From contig BCHX01000003.1 in the NCBI GenBank assembly GCA_001599755.1, positions 4,003,289-4,067,288 on the forward strand: DNA of 64,000 bases. Direction: 5' to 3'. Position 1 is the stretch's first letter. The number at the start of each line of letters is the position of its first letter. Shown here piece by piece: positions 11,467-23,392 of the stretch. The notes beneath the pieces were generated by a model. That model searched no databases. It worked only from the letters and a program-made list of their open reading frames with translations, and was not told where the DNA came from. This stretch comes from Gliomastix tumulicola (taxonomy: Eukaryota; Ascomycota; Sordariomycetes; Hypocreales; Bionectriaceae). The position numbers and the translations under genes are program-made.

Positions 11467-13911
11467 ACGAATGGCTGACCGCGTAACGGGAAAACGCTGA
11501 AATACTGTTGGCCGTCGATGTCACCTCAGCTCCAAAAGGCTCCTGTCATGAAATTCGACCAAGGCGCCACTGGCGAGCATCTTGGGATGGAGCCGGGAAA
11601 AGCGTTGCGCCGCTCCACCCATGCAGCTGTGGATGTGGATGGGATGGGACCAGAGGTTCTGGGTACCAGGAGCCACTCGGGGAGGAAGCCTTGATCGAAG
11701 TATCCACTACCTATGCACCCACTTTCATTTTGCTGTTGGTTTTGGGAAGCCACGACCATTCGCGATTGTCACACCTGCACCTGCTGTCTGTCCAGTCGCT
11801 GTTGGTCGGGTGGGAAGGCGCGATGGGATGGTGTGCAGGTGCCGCTGCGTGCCTTGGCAGCTACCTCGCCATCGCGCTCTCTATTGGGCAATCCCGAAGT
11901 ACCTGCAAGTACCTGGAGGTGCTTGCCGCGCGAACCAGCAGCACTATCACGAACTGCCTCCCGTTTGATGTGACGGCCATGAATCAGCTTCACTTCCAGC
12001 ATCTTCCACTGCTAGCTTTTCCGCTTATTTTTCCGGCCTTTGCTTTGTTTTGTCTCGGCCAAGTCGTGACGGACCGATGGCAACACCGCGCTCTCGGCGC
12101 CCCTTGCTTTGCTTTTGCGCCTCCGATGACTATTGAGCTGCAGTGCGACCTCACCCATCGGGAGGGTGCATTCTAATTTCATATCGCTTGACCTAGCTCC
12201 CCGCCGGCTTGCCTCGCATTGGATGGCTGCTCATGCAAGTGGACATGCAGCTCGACGAGTTAATCAAATCACAGCGTCACTCTCGTCGTTTGACTAAACC
12301 GGTCAAGCCTGTGGCAGTTGGCAGAAGGCCACTCGTCGGCCGCCTTCAGGTCGGAATCCACACACACACTGCACCTTCTATTTCGACCTGAGGGGGCAGC
12401 TGCTGCTGCACGGGTATCGAGCCGGCTGGTACGTGCTCGCAAGTACTCAACCCCCAGCAGCCTTGTCCCTCCGCCTGGCTCTGCACCACCCTCGCTGCCT
12501 GTGGCCTCCTGGGCGCTACTTGGTGGACATGACGCATGCGACATCGTACCGCCCACCAGGGCACATGGCATGTCCGCGGTCCTTGAGTCTTTCTGACCCA
12601 GACTTGTCTTGGCACTGCCTATCCATCCCAGCTAATCCTACACCGATGCCCCTTTTGAACATTGGGTCGGGAATGGTACTCTGCTATGGCACGTTGGTCC
12701 TCGAATGCGCTGGTACCCTCCTCCTCCTCCTCCTCCTCCTCCATGCAACTCCCCTCTCCGGGGCTCCCCCTCTAGGCCCCCAATAGAGGCAGCCCTCAAG
12801 GCGATCCCTTGCTTAGGCCAAGCTTCTTGTGTCATGTGGGCTACACAAGACGATGAAGGGATGTGAGCGATGCCGCAATGCCATCACGATCCAGCACCCT
12901 TAACGCTTTGGACGGCTGCAGACCTCGCCCGATGTCTCTCGCGCCGCACACTGCTGCGTGGGGACAGGCAACAGAGAAGCTGTCGCCGAGATTCCCGTTA
13001 TCTACACGGTAGGTCTCCATCCCATCCCCCTCTGTGCTCTCATCTCTGCTCCCTCTACATGCTCCCCCCCCCCCCTTCAGCGTGTTGTTTGACAAAACGA
13101 GATTGAGTGTATCACAGATCTAGTGATCCGCAGAATGCCCTATATAATCTCCCGGATGGGTACAGTGCAACTACTGGAAAAACAGCAGCGATGAGGACCC
13201 TATAGAGGGCCCCTTGGGCTGAGGGTAACGTTGGCCATCAGCGAAACATCTCTGCATGTGCAGGCGCCAAGTGGCCCAACCAGATCAGCCCTTGCCTGCC
13301 ATCCAGAAGTACATGCGCCTGTCATTTCCTGTCTGAGATGTGTGCACACCTCAGCAAGGCATTGTGCTCGGGTACGTACAGCCTCATGCCTGCCTCCCCT
13401 CCCCTGTGCCGTCCCGTCGACTTAACCCTCAAGCCCCATTTCTTTATGTCTCGCTCTCGAGACAAGCTACGGCAAATCAAGCGACAGCCTTTCGGTTATC
13501 AACTGGTCCCCTTCAATTTTCTGTTCTCGTTGCTGGTCCCCGCTCGCCTGCTTCTGACTCTCTCCTAAACATGTGGTCCAGATCCTGGACATATTGAGTT
13601 GCACAGCCAGGGCCTTTCATTCTACCCAGCCTTTTTTTTTCCCTCCTCTCCTCGCTTGCTTGACCGATCAGGGCTTTATCTTTCTTGATTACATCTCTCG
13701 CGTCTATTGCTCGAGTTGTAAATCCTCCTCTAAGCCACGCCTATTCTGTAGGCCGCCTTCCGGTTCGTACTCAGGCTAGGAATCTATTAAAAGGGACCGT
13801 CTGCCCCCCTCGTCTGCCACTACCTCTTCTCCCATCAGCACGCGCACACCCACGCAAGCCCATATTTCTTTCCTCTCATTTGAAATCGTCCCTCTCAAGA
13901 GTATTATCAAG
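11467..13911. other. Intergenic region between divergent genes
   Basis: Shared upstream DNA of the minus-strand tRNA synthetase and the plus-strand PARG-like gene. It holds a CTC microsatellite at 12718-12742, a TATATAA string at 13141 and, from about 13.5 kb, a pyrimidine-rich stretch that looks like the 5' leader of the next gene. The longest plus frame here begins at TTG and has no coding bias, so I do not call it. Confidence 0.6.
12718..12742. repeat. (CTC)n microsatellite
   Basis: About eight uninterrupted copies of CTC in intergenic DNA upstream of the PARG-like gene. Confidence 0.9.
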
Positions 13912-14937
13912 ATGCCAGCACCCGCTCGAAACGGCCGAGTCCGACCCTCGGACGTGGCTGCCGACACCAAGAGAAACTTCATCCCAGCCGTCAGATCCAA
14001 GTACTCAGAGACATACCCTCCTGTCTCTCACATCTACCGTCATCCAGCCACGGCCCTGGAGATCACCCGCCGCACTTGCAACACTCGCCCTCCCGCCTTC
14101 TGGGTCGAAATCGCGGACCCGGTGAGCAAGGCCATCTCCTGCTCCATGTCAGACTCCCAGGCCAGCGAGGCTCAGGGTGGACCTCTGGTCCGGGTTCCCT
14201 TCATCTCTGCTGCCAACGAGCGTCGCCCCGGCGGTGACTGGGAGACGGGGTGCTCCGGCTACGAGGAGAAGCTCTGCCGTCGAAGCAACCTCTCGGCCAT
14301 CCTAAGCGCTCCTAGCCGGGAGTCCGGCGTCGAGACCTTCTACCCCATCCCCTCGGACGCCTGCCTCTTCTCCGAGAACGTCATCGTCTACCGCGGTCCT
14401 CACGAGCGATACGAGAAGCTCGACCGACTGTACGACATCCCCGTCGTCTCCGTCACGCCCACCCGCTGGCCCAAGCTGAAGGAGAAGGGCACCAAGTACT
14501 CCTTCGACGAGGAGCGCGCCATGATCCGAGAGAAGATCCGCGGCGCCCTCCTCGTCTGCCTCCACCGCGGCTTCAACCGCGTCGTCATCGGGGACTTTGG
14601 CCTCGGCAACGGCCACCGGAACCCGCCCCAGGAGGTCGCCGAGATCTGGCGTGACGTCTTCCTCTTCGACCCCGTCATCCGGGGCCAGTTCGCCTACGTG
14701 ACCTTCGCCTTCGAGGACCCCCACCAGAGCACCGCGCGCGTCATCCTCGACGAGATGGTCAAGAAGGAGAACAAGAGCAAGGCCAAGAACGGCGAGCCGG
14801 GCGCCACGCTCCGGGGCGCCAGCAGCCTGCCTACCGACTATGCCATCTTCCAGCACGTCTTCAGCAACAACGAGATTGAGCGCGTCGTCAGGCAGCCCGA
14901 CCCACGGTATGGGTTCAACATGCTCATGTCCAACTAA
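13912..14937 (+). CDS. DUF2263 / microbial-type PARG-like protein
   Basis: Single-exon gene of 341 residues, starting at an ATG in the context TATCAAGATGCC after a pyrimidine-rich leader with a TATTAAAAG string about 130 bases upstream. Residues about 90-135 carry the family signature: an Asn, then PGGDW (106-110), a Gly, YEE (117-119) and LCRRS. In bacterial-type poly(ADP-ribose) glycohydrolases the matching segment is GG(G) followed by QEE, whose second Glu is catalytic. Here both Glu are kept but Gln reads Tyr, and the third Gly reads Asp. A second Gly-rich segment, DFGLGNGHRNPP, near residue 225 fits a macrodomain-like phosphate-binding loop. The likely role is hydrolysis or binding of ADP-ribose on proteins; activity is inferred, not shown. 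No signal peptide or membrane segment is visible. Confidence 0.85.
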   Translation: MPAPARNGRVRPSDVAADTKRNFIPAVRSKYSETYPPVSHIYRHPATALEITRRTCNTRPPAFWVEIADPVSKAISCSMSDSQASEAQGGPLVRVPFISAANERRPGGDWETGCSGYEEKLCRRSNLSAILSAPSRESGVETFYPIPSDACLFSENVIVYRGPHERYEKLDRLYDIPVVSVTPTRWPKLKEKGTKYSFDEERAMIREKIRGALLVCLHRGFNRVVIGDFGLGNGHRNPPQEVAEIWRDVFLFDPVIRGQFAYVTFAFEDPHQSTARVILDEMVKKENKSKAKNGEPGATLRGASSLPTDYAIFQHVFSNNEIERVVRQPDPRYGFNMLMSN

Positions 14938-16717
14938 GCCTCCTCGTTTCTCTTCTTCCGGACCCTAGGGCTTGTCCGACTCAACTCGTGACGAGCCACC
15001 ATACAAGGGTACACGGCTCAGTGGTTGTGCTGCAGTGCTGTGGCAGCTTTTGCCTTTTCTTTGTGTCTTTCTTTCTCTTTCCTTTGTCTCACATCTATCT
15101 GGGTAACAGTTGTCTTTGATGTTCATCATTCACTCACCGTCATTAGGTTGGGATACAGATCTACGGGCAGGCGGATACATTGACGCGGTGTCGTCTCTCC
15201 TTGGGGGGTTTCAGACTTGGACAGTCCGGGTTCGCAAATTCCATCACAACAGTAGTGTTTTTCTTTATTTCCGCTTGGGTCTCATCAGGTAGTCGAATTT
15301 TTCATTACGATAAACAAGTCTCTCTTTCCCAAGCCCAGTGTGTGTGTCTCTGTCTCGCATGACCTGAGCGCCCACGCACGCCCCGATGTATGCAGCCCGT
15401 ATGCAGCCCTCGGCAATCCACTCACACTCAACGATTTTTCGTTGGCCTACTAGGTAAGCTTCCCTCCCTGCCTTTCAGGCGGCCGACTTTTGCACCGCGA
15501 CTTGCGCTGCCTAAACTGAATGTGCTCTATCTTGCATGCAGTGGCGTCACAACACAGCACAGCACAGCGCAGCGTCTTGACCGAACGCATGTCGTAAGCA
15601 GGCATATGCAGCTTGCTCATGTAGGTCTCAGCCACGGTGGCCCCGTCCCCCTTTTCTTTTTTTCTCATCGACTGTGTGATTCGTATCCTGTTAGGCGAGA
15701 GCGGCGCCTTCGTCATTTTCTCGTCATTTTCTTCTTTTTGCCTGGAATCCTACTGCTGCCCGCGCGCGTGCATCGATCGCTACGATGATGGATCATCGCT
15801 TTCGGAGGCGAAGCCAACGCCCGTGGCGAAAAAAAAGAAACAAAAAGAGAAGCCCATGTCGACAAGAATTCTCACGCCCGTGTATCGCAAGTCCTAGACG
15901 TAACAACAAGAAAAGAGTGACCGTAACGGGCATCATCAGCCCCCCCGAGCCTCGTATATTCCAGCCTCACCGTCCCTTCAACCCGAAGTGACAATAAGGG
16001 AAAAACAAAGATCCCCCGTCGCCTGCTGAATCATCATCATCGTATCCGTGACGCTACTCACCTTTGCATGTCTCGGTCGCAGGAGTCAGGAAATGCGCCC
16101 GTCGCTTACTGCAGTGATGCGGCGCTCACCCGTCCAACGGGGGAGGAGGGGGGGTTGGGGCAAGGAAAAGGCGAGAATTGGCCCCCGAACGAGAGCTGGG
16201 CTGCGCTGGGCTGCGCTGGCCGCGAGGGAGAGATGCGGGCAGGCGTGCATTAGTTCCACCTGCAGCAGCTGGACGAGGCGCCGTAAGACGTGTCATACTA
16301 GTAGTAGTTAAGAGAAGCATGTCTCACTCCTGCATCTCCATGCATCCAGACAGAAGCAACACGAGCAACGCAAGGGAGGCCGACCAACGGAGAAGGAGCA
16401 GGGTGTGAGCGAGGCCTTAGCGGGAAATAACATTCATTGCCTTTTGATTCTTATTGCCATGCATGCTATAGAATATAGTAGATGAAGTCATGGGCTGGTG
16501 CTGGTCAAGACAAGAGACAGGATTGACAAGGAAATAGGGGGGAGTGGAGCGCTGGGAAGCCTCGTGTCTCCTCTCCGCGTCGTCACATCCACCACCCAGA
16601 AATCTAAGCGACCCTTCGATTTCGTCTCCCGGATCTCTTGACCGCCTTTTGTCGTGTTGAGTGATGCTCGTCGAGCGAAAATACCTCACCCCTGCCACTT
16701 TGGGCAAGTCAGGCGCC
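14938..16717. other. Intergenic region between convergent genes
   Basis: Lies between the stop codons of the PARG-like gene (plus) and SEC24 (minus), so it should hold both 3' UTRs and terminators. It is T/C-rich at the left. A B-box-like GGTTCGCAAATTCC near 15227 was considered as part of a tRNA, but no A box or acceptor stem could be found. No gene seen. Confidence 0.6.
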
Positions 16718-19700
16718 TCACCAATATGCTGGTCTGAGACCGGTGAAGGTGCTCAGGGCGTTGGCTGCGTCGCCAGCGCCGCTGTCGGTCTCTCTCTTCC
16801 TCTGGCCGCTCAGCTACAGGCGGGGGATGGAGTGTTAGCTAAAGCGTCTAGGGGAAGGGGCGAGATGTTGTGCATTAGCGGCCACGACTTACCTCTAGTT
16901 GGACGGCTTTGTGCACGTGAACCAGCCAGTCCACGTAGCTCTGCGCCTCATTATTACGGTCCTCGACCAGCATCCGAGCAAACTCGAACTCGGCTCCGTC
17001 AATCCCCTGTCGGGCCAGTTGGATGGCAAAGCCCTTGGACCCGCGGAGCGTCTTCAGGAACTCGATGATGTTCCGGACCTGCGCGCTGAGGAGGGAGTCC
17101 AGCACCGGCAGGCTTGACGTGTAAGGATCCAGGCTCTTGAGGGAATCCTTGTCGGGACCGAAGAGATCGGCAATCAAATTAGGTGATGTCTGCGAGTGGA
17201 ACCAGAGGAGGCACTGTTGGCCATTGTCCACGAGATATACGCCACCTGGCTCGACTCGCGAGAACCCCGTGCGGATAGACGGCGGCATCCTGAGTTGTCC
17301 AGTCTCCGCATCTGCGAAGCCATCCTCGGGCTGCAGGTTGTGAATGGGGATCATGCGAGGGTAGAGATACAAGCTGAGCTCTAGAGCACCCATGCCTCGC
17401 ACCATCCGCATCTCGTTGACTCTCCTGTCCGAGTTCTCGACCCCGCCCTTGAACGCCCTGCACTTGATGAGACCAAGCATGTACATACTCAATTCCTTCA
17501 GGCGCTCTGGCATCACCAGTTGCCCTGGAGGGTGCTGGACTGATGCATGCTTCCTGTACGCAGCAAGAATGTCGATTGTCCTCTCGGTAAGCCAGTTGCG
17601 GAGATCCTTGAGGTTACTTGACGTCGTGCCGAGCTTCGTGCAGGCCTCCTTTGCGAAGATAGCAACCACCGCATCTTGATCCACGAACTTCATGCACTCT
17701 CGGATGCCCTGCTCGCGCGTACCAGCATCCTTAGATGTTTCGCTCACGCTAGCAATAATATTGGAGCATCGCACCCGGCGCTGGCCAGCGGCCGTAGTGT
17801 AGAGAAGAGCCGACTGGAAGTGAGCATCCAGCTTGGAGTCGAGTTTACCGTCGTAACTGAACGAGATACCAACAGCCTTGTCAGCATCGATCGCTCCGAG
17901 TTCCAGATCGGCCCCAAATGTGTGCTGCACGAAGTTGCCATGATACGCTGAGATCTGGAGACCATTTGAACAGCGCACTTTAAGGAGGGCTTGGAACCCA
18001 GTCTCACGCGTGACGGCATGTGAAATCTCAGTAGACAGCTTCAAGCCGTCTCGTGGAGCAATAAAGTTGGGGTAGTAGAAGGTCTCGCCACCGGTTGTGC
18101 ATGAGACGTGGCCTATCGTGGCAATGTCGAGATAGCCCCCCGAAGGAGCAGCGAGGAAGAAGTCGGCACCAATGCCGGACGCGACCATCTTCTCTGCAAC
18201 CTTCCTCCAGCCGGGGTGCTCCGTAGTGTAAAGCTTCTTATCCAGCTCGCCTCCGGGATGGTTACCATCGTCTCGCATGAATAACCGGCCCGGTCCCCAG
18301 GTGGGCAGGGCAGAGCAAGAGCACACCACCTTGCCTCCCGTGTTCTCCAAAGCTGCCAGACCCGAGTTCAGTGCTGCCAATAACGCGGGCTCGGGGTTCT
18401 TGATATTCGAGAACATCTCCGGTAGGCGTGTCAGGAGAGATGTAATCACCGTCTTAGACTCGTAGGGGTCCACGAAGAGACCCTCGCCAAGTGGCAGGAA
18501 GGGGTCCTCCAAGTCGGGCATGATCATCATCTGGGCATGGTCCAAAGAAGACTGCAGAAGTTAGCATATTGTGCTGCCAGCGAGAATCCCAGAGCATCGA
18601 CTTACACTGATATTGTAAAAGTGAATGTCCTTGTCATATGTCAAGAAGCCAACCTTGGCTCCCTCCGGTATCCTCCGCTTGGGCTCCCCGTTCTCGTCCT
18701 TCTCCTGGTCCTCGCCACCATACAGAGCAGCGAGAACACCCTCGCAGAATGCCTCAACGAAGCCCTTGTTGTACGCCTCTTGGGTCACATCGATGATGAA
18801 GAGCCACCGCATCCCCACTGGTTCCCGTGTCCAGTACTCCTTTGGCACGACAAACTCGACCGTCCCGCGGTGTAGCTCAGGTCGCTGGTCTCGGTCCGAA
18901 CGCACACCTTGCGGGGATGTGGCACAGAAGTATTCCGGCGCTGTGTCGTTGGGATGCGTGCAGAGATTGCATACGAACTTGTTGCCGCCCGATCGGAACA
19001 TCATGAAGGGGTTGATGTAAGCGCGGCATCTGCGGCATCGAGGGGGGCCAGCGTCGCCAAAGTCGAGAACGGGAACCTCAGCCTCGCCTGCTTGGAGCGG
19101 AGCAAGGGGCTGCAGCAACAGGCCGAGAGGCAGACCAGTAGCCTGCAGACCGTCGGACGTGGCGGGGATGTTGTTCAGCGTTAGGCGCGTGTACTTGGGA
19201 GACGAGTTGCCCTGGTCCCAAGCAACGAAGGAGACGGTCGAAGGAGGAGGCACGTGTCGCTCGAACGTGGGATATACATTCTTGAAGAAGTATTGCTGCA
19301 CTGCATCTCTCGAGGCAGGGACGCTAGGGAGGTCGTCGGGGGAGACCTTGGCAGGCCCAGTGCCGGATGTACTAATCGTGGCAGCAGCGTCGGTCGTCGG
19401 TGTCGATGCCGCAGGGACGAAGGGCGACGCCGGCGCTCCAAACTGAGACGGCTGTCCCAGCTGTGGTGTCACTTGAGGAGATCCGTACTGGCCACCGAAA
19501 CCAGGTGTCGAAGGGGCTGGGCCGTTCAAGAACTGCGTCGGTTGCGTCCCTGCTGGGGGCATACCACTGAATGCTTGTGACGAACCTGTAGCTTCGACCG
19601 TGTGATAGGCATGGCGGTCCTTCTTCTTCCTCCGCGCCGTGCCCGTGCCGTCGCCCAGGTTCATGCCACCGAGCTGTGCTGCAAGCGTAGCATCCTCCCC

Positions 19701-19955
19701 TTGAGGCGGCCCTTGGCCAGCGAACCCCTGGGGCTGGGGAGGTCCATAGCCCTGGGCGTACTGCTGCGGAGGCCCCTGTGCAGGTTGGAAGCCACCTTGG
19801 TATTGGGGAGCGCCGAATTGCTGCCCCTGTTGATACGGCGAATGGACGGCAGGTTGCTGGAACTGCGGGGGAGCAGGAGCAGTCGTTCGGTTCGGATCGT
19901 TGGGGTCAAGGACTTCCCCTTGGCCCAGGGCGTGATATTGCGAGTAGTCGGCCAT
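16718..19955 (-). CDS. sec24: COPII coat protein SEC24
   Basis: Cargo-binding subunit of the COPII coat, which partners SEC23 on ER exit sites. Three exons, 18606-19955, 16893-18551 and 16718-16813, give 1034 residues; introns are 54 and 79 bases. The start is placed at the Met of MADYSQYHALGQG, which is typical of fungal SEC24; an in-frame Met six codons upstream is possible. The first 200 or so residues are Pro/Gln/Gly-rich and disordered. A zinc finger follows, with Cys at about 307, 310, 329 and 332. The trunk domain (from about 375), beta-sandwich, helical and gelsolin-like regions fill the rest. The last small exon encodes LSGQRKRE through LTGLR-like FTGLRPAYW, a tail usual for this family; stopping at the retained-intron frame would lose it. 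S. cerevisiae Sec24 is 926 residues, so the length is normal. Confidence 0.95.
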
Positions 19956-21458
19956 GGCAATTGATGCAGGCACCGGGGGCGAAAGAACCGTAGAGGTGGG
20001 TGGTTGATGGCTGATGTCAACAACTCATATATGGGAGGGGAGATCAGGAGACGAGTTGGAGTAAGGGTCCTTGCAGCTCGAAAAGGCGGGGAGGCAAGCT
20101 ATGCCCAAGCACGTAATAGAAGTAGGGAAGAAGCCAGTGTGAAGTGCAAGATCATAATAATCGTTAGTTCATTGGGTGAGGCCGTAGGGCAGAAGCACCT
20201 TGGTTCTCACGTCCACACGCACGCTGGTAGCTACACGGTGCACATGAAGACAATTTGAGGTGGACATTTTTCGGCTCTGATCGAGCAGTGGCCGTGCTTG
20301 CCTTGTTTAGGTGGCCTTTTCGGCGACTGGGCAAGTGGTGGAAGAAAAACTTGAGCCACATACACACCCAAAATGTATGGTCCCATAAGTCAAGTATTTA
20401 TTCGACTACATGCTGGGTCAACGGGGTGCTCTTTCCCACATGCGAAACGGATCAGTTCCGCTATGGCTCTGATTGGCAAAGCTTAGAGTGTGGATTGTTC
20501 CATACACTGTACGGTAGCACTGTCTCTGTCATCAAGAGACGACACCTGAACGGCTGGCGAGCTCTCGGCGCCTGATTATTCAAGGCAGGCTCAGTCTTTG
20601 GTGTAAATGAAATCACCAACCACTATGATCTGGCTGGCCAAGAAACATCTCTTGGTATTTTTGATACTTCTGTGATTCATGGGATGCCTCTCTTTTATTC
20701 TGAGTCAGCAGGACAGGATCTTAAGGTGAAAGCATACGTCTGGACGGTCGGCAAAGGGTAGGCGAAGCAGCTCCCTAGCACACCGCACCGTCAGGCGAGG
20801 CATCACTCCACCAACCCTCCCGCGTCTCGGCTCCCTGTTTTGCTAACAGGACGTGATTGAGGAAGGCGTGAGATTCCATCTTCTATGTTTTTTTTCTCGT
20901 CACTAAGCCAAGGTCTCTGCGGACGAGGCTCCGGCGTCATGGACAGCGTATCTCGTGCGGGGCAAACGAACGAGGCAATCCGGACTGGTGAGAGGCGACT
21001 GTGCCTCGCGATAGAGGCAACGCTATTGTCACTTCCAGGGCGGATGTTTAGGACAGAGAAAGAAAGAAGAGTGTCGCTGAGATCTGGGACGCATTCTTTC
21101 TGAGTTACAGGTGCGCGTTCAGCTAGGGGGTGGCCGCGGCCAAGATCCTACGCGCGTCGCAGCTTGTGCAGCGTGGCGCGAGGCGCGACAAGAGGGCCGG
21201 CATCACACAAATGATAGCTATAATCCGAGGCCTCGGATGAACTGACATGGAGTTCGTGAATTATTCATAGAGATTTATTCCTCAGGCCGATGATGGCAAC
21301 TCATGTACAATCACCTAAAGGTGAGTCGCGGAAGGCCACCAAACAATTAAGCGCCTGTCCTGGTAACACAGTTCACAGGAGATCTTTCCCATGATTTCTC
21401 TATAATAAAGAAGAAAATTATTTTGGACCATGGAATCTATAATATTATCTCTGGAGGC

Positions 21459-21610
21459 TTAGGTAGGTACTACCTTCAGGTCTACGTTGTGGTAATTCAC
21501 TGTCTTCTGGTGTGGTCTGTGGTATTAGGTGCGAGACAAATCAATCACGACATGACCGAGAGTCATTCACCGGCAAAGTCAGGTACATATTACCTAAATA
21601 AAGGTACCGT
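21459..21610. repeat. TAGGTAGG / GGTACC-type repeat cluster
   Basis: Two short palindromic clusters, TTAGGTAGGTACTACCTTC at 21459 and AGGTACATATTACCTAAATAAAGGTACC at 21581, in the AT-richer part of the interval. Related strings occur at 386-428, 4945-5000, 7247, 33246 and 48989-49030, always outside genes. Confidence 0.6.
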
Positions 21611-23160
21611 AAACCCGACAGCAATCATGCGAAAAGAAACAAGCTAGCATACTACGCACGAAAATAAGCAAGACGGCTGCGGTCTGGTGTAAATGATTGA
21701 GGGCGGAAGGTCGGTCGCATGACCTCCAGGTTAGTGAATGGCGACGACAAGACTTGACCGCTTAAGCGCCAAAGATGGACAAATAAAAATGCCGAAAAGG
21801 GGACCAGCGAAAGTTCAGATCAGCCAGCTGGCCAGATGAAACGCCGAAAGGAGAAAATTCCAACGTAATGGTGGTGTGACGTGGCCTCGTTCCTGGACAG
21901 GAGGGCAGTTGGGATAGCCTCAAGTGGTGGTGGCACCCAACCGAGCATCCATCGCCACGCCACGCAAAGGGCGACACACCACAAAATGCGCACAATATAA
22001 ACCCATAAAAGTGGCATCAATTAAAAGAGCATGTTCGCTTCAATCGGAAACATAACTTCAATGGATGCGATTGAGGTTCCCGCGGCAGAGAGCCAGAATG
22101 CGACAACGCGGGTTGATCACGGTTGGACCATCCAGAGCCAACCACGTCTACAGACTCCGGTGTCCTACGTCTCTACGGCCTAATCCAAACAATGCCGCTG
22201 CACTCTAACCATTTCAGAAACCAAAAGGACATTAAAAAAAATCAAGGGGGTTGGGAATGGAAGCAACGGATGATCAGGCAATGGCCAAAAAATGACTCAA
22301 AGCACACAGCACAGGATGGAAGAAAGGGAAGAGCGAGGGAACGCAGAATGTCGAGGAAAACGGGGGGATGGCGGGAAGCAACATCGGAGAGCATCTCGAG
22401 AGATCAGACCTGCAGAGCACCAGCCGGGGCCCACAGTTCCAGTTTCCTTTCCCAGGTGGGCGTGACATGTGGCCCGTCGACCAATCAGAAAATCGGGTCA
22501 CGGGATGCTTGATCTTTGGGTTTTATTTTTTTTTAGGGGCGCCAGGCCTGCATTTCCTGAGTTTAGCGCGCAGGACAAGCTCGATGCACCTTTGGTTTTC
22601 CCCACCTCTGGAGACCGGGAGAGCTTCAAGGCTCATGCGAAAGCTGCTGCCACCCCACCAGTTGGGTCTGAGGGAGAGCGAGCTGGTGGGAGGAGCAATG
22701 GGACGACGTGATATCCTCCGTAGTGGTGAAGCGAATGCCGTGTTGCAAGGAACAAGTGTCGCCAGAGTCTAATCAAGCTCATTCTCGTGGAAGCCAGCTC
22801 TTCCACCCCAAAACTCACCCGCTGCTCCCACCACCACGCCGAATGCAGCTCCGGTTCGAGCGAGGGTGCCGCGCCGCCAGCTCGCGCGTCCCTCCCTCGC
22901 TCCCCTCCCCTCCCAACCAGATCAACCACCCGGCAGAAAATCAGCACCTGCACGCAAAAATAAATGGAAGCACGGATGTGGGTCAGGGATCATTCTTTCC
23001 TGGTGGTGTCCAGGTTCTGGACCGGGGTTCGCTGGGAAAAAGGTGGGAAGAGAGACAGTTGGTGGTGTGTGGCAGTGGGAGTGTGTGGGAGACTGGGAGT
23101 GGGAGCAGAGGGAAAGAGCTAACGCTAGGTACTGATTGCGCTCCTGCCCCCCGCCCGATA

Positions 23161-23166
23161 TATAAA
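23161..23166 (+). promoter_or_regulatory. TATA box of histone H1
   Basis: TATAAA (inside ATATATAAAC) about 230 bases before the H1 start codon, followed by a CT-rich leader. It is the only canonical TATA box close upstream of this gene. Confidence 0.6.
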
Positions 23167-23392
23167 CAACACCCTTTCCCCGTCCACGCGCCCGACGCAG
23201 TCGGTTGACCTCCTCTGCTCTTTTTGATTCTCCTCCCCAGGTCTCTCTCTCTCTCTCTTCCGTCGCAAATCCCCAGCTACTTCAGGCTCCAGCCTTCGCA
23301 ATCAAGTTTCAATATCCCAGCAAGCTTCACGCTTACCCGAATAGCATTTACTCACACACGACACGCCCTCGCGCCCGTCACATCTCGTCGCA

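Larger units (their letters stand above)
19956..23392. other. Divergent intergenic region, SEC24 / histone H1
   Basis: About 3.4 kb of promoter DNA. The part from 21.2 to 22.2 kb is richer in A/T than the rest and contains two clusters of TAGGTAGG/GGTACC-like repeats (21459-21480, 21581-21610). A CCAATCA box lies near 22480 and a TATA box precedes H1 at 23161. No coding frame with codon bias was found. Confidence 0.6.

Noticed and set aside
11508..12176. 222-codon plus-strand frame upstream of the PARG-like gene
   Set aside because: Begins at TTG, unbiased third positions, no recognisable segment; lies in promoter DNA.
15150..15245. Possible tRNA gene with a B-box-like GGTTCGCAAATTCC
   Set aside because: No A box at the right distance and no acceptor-stem pairing.
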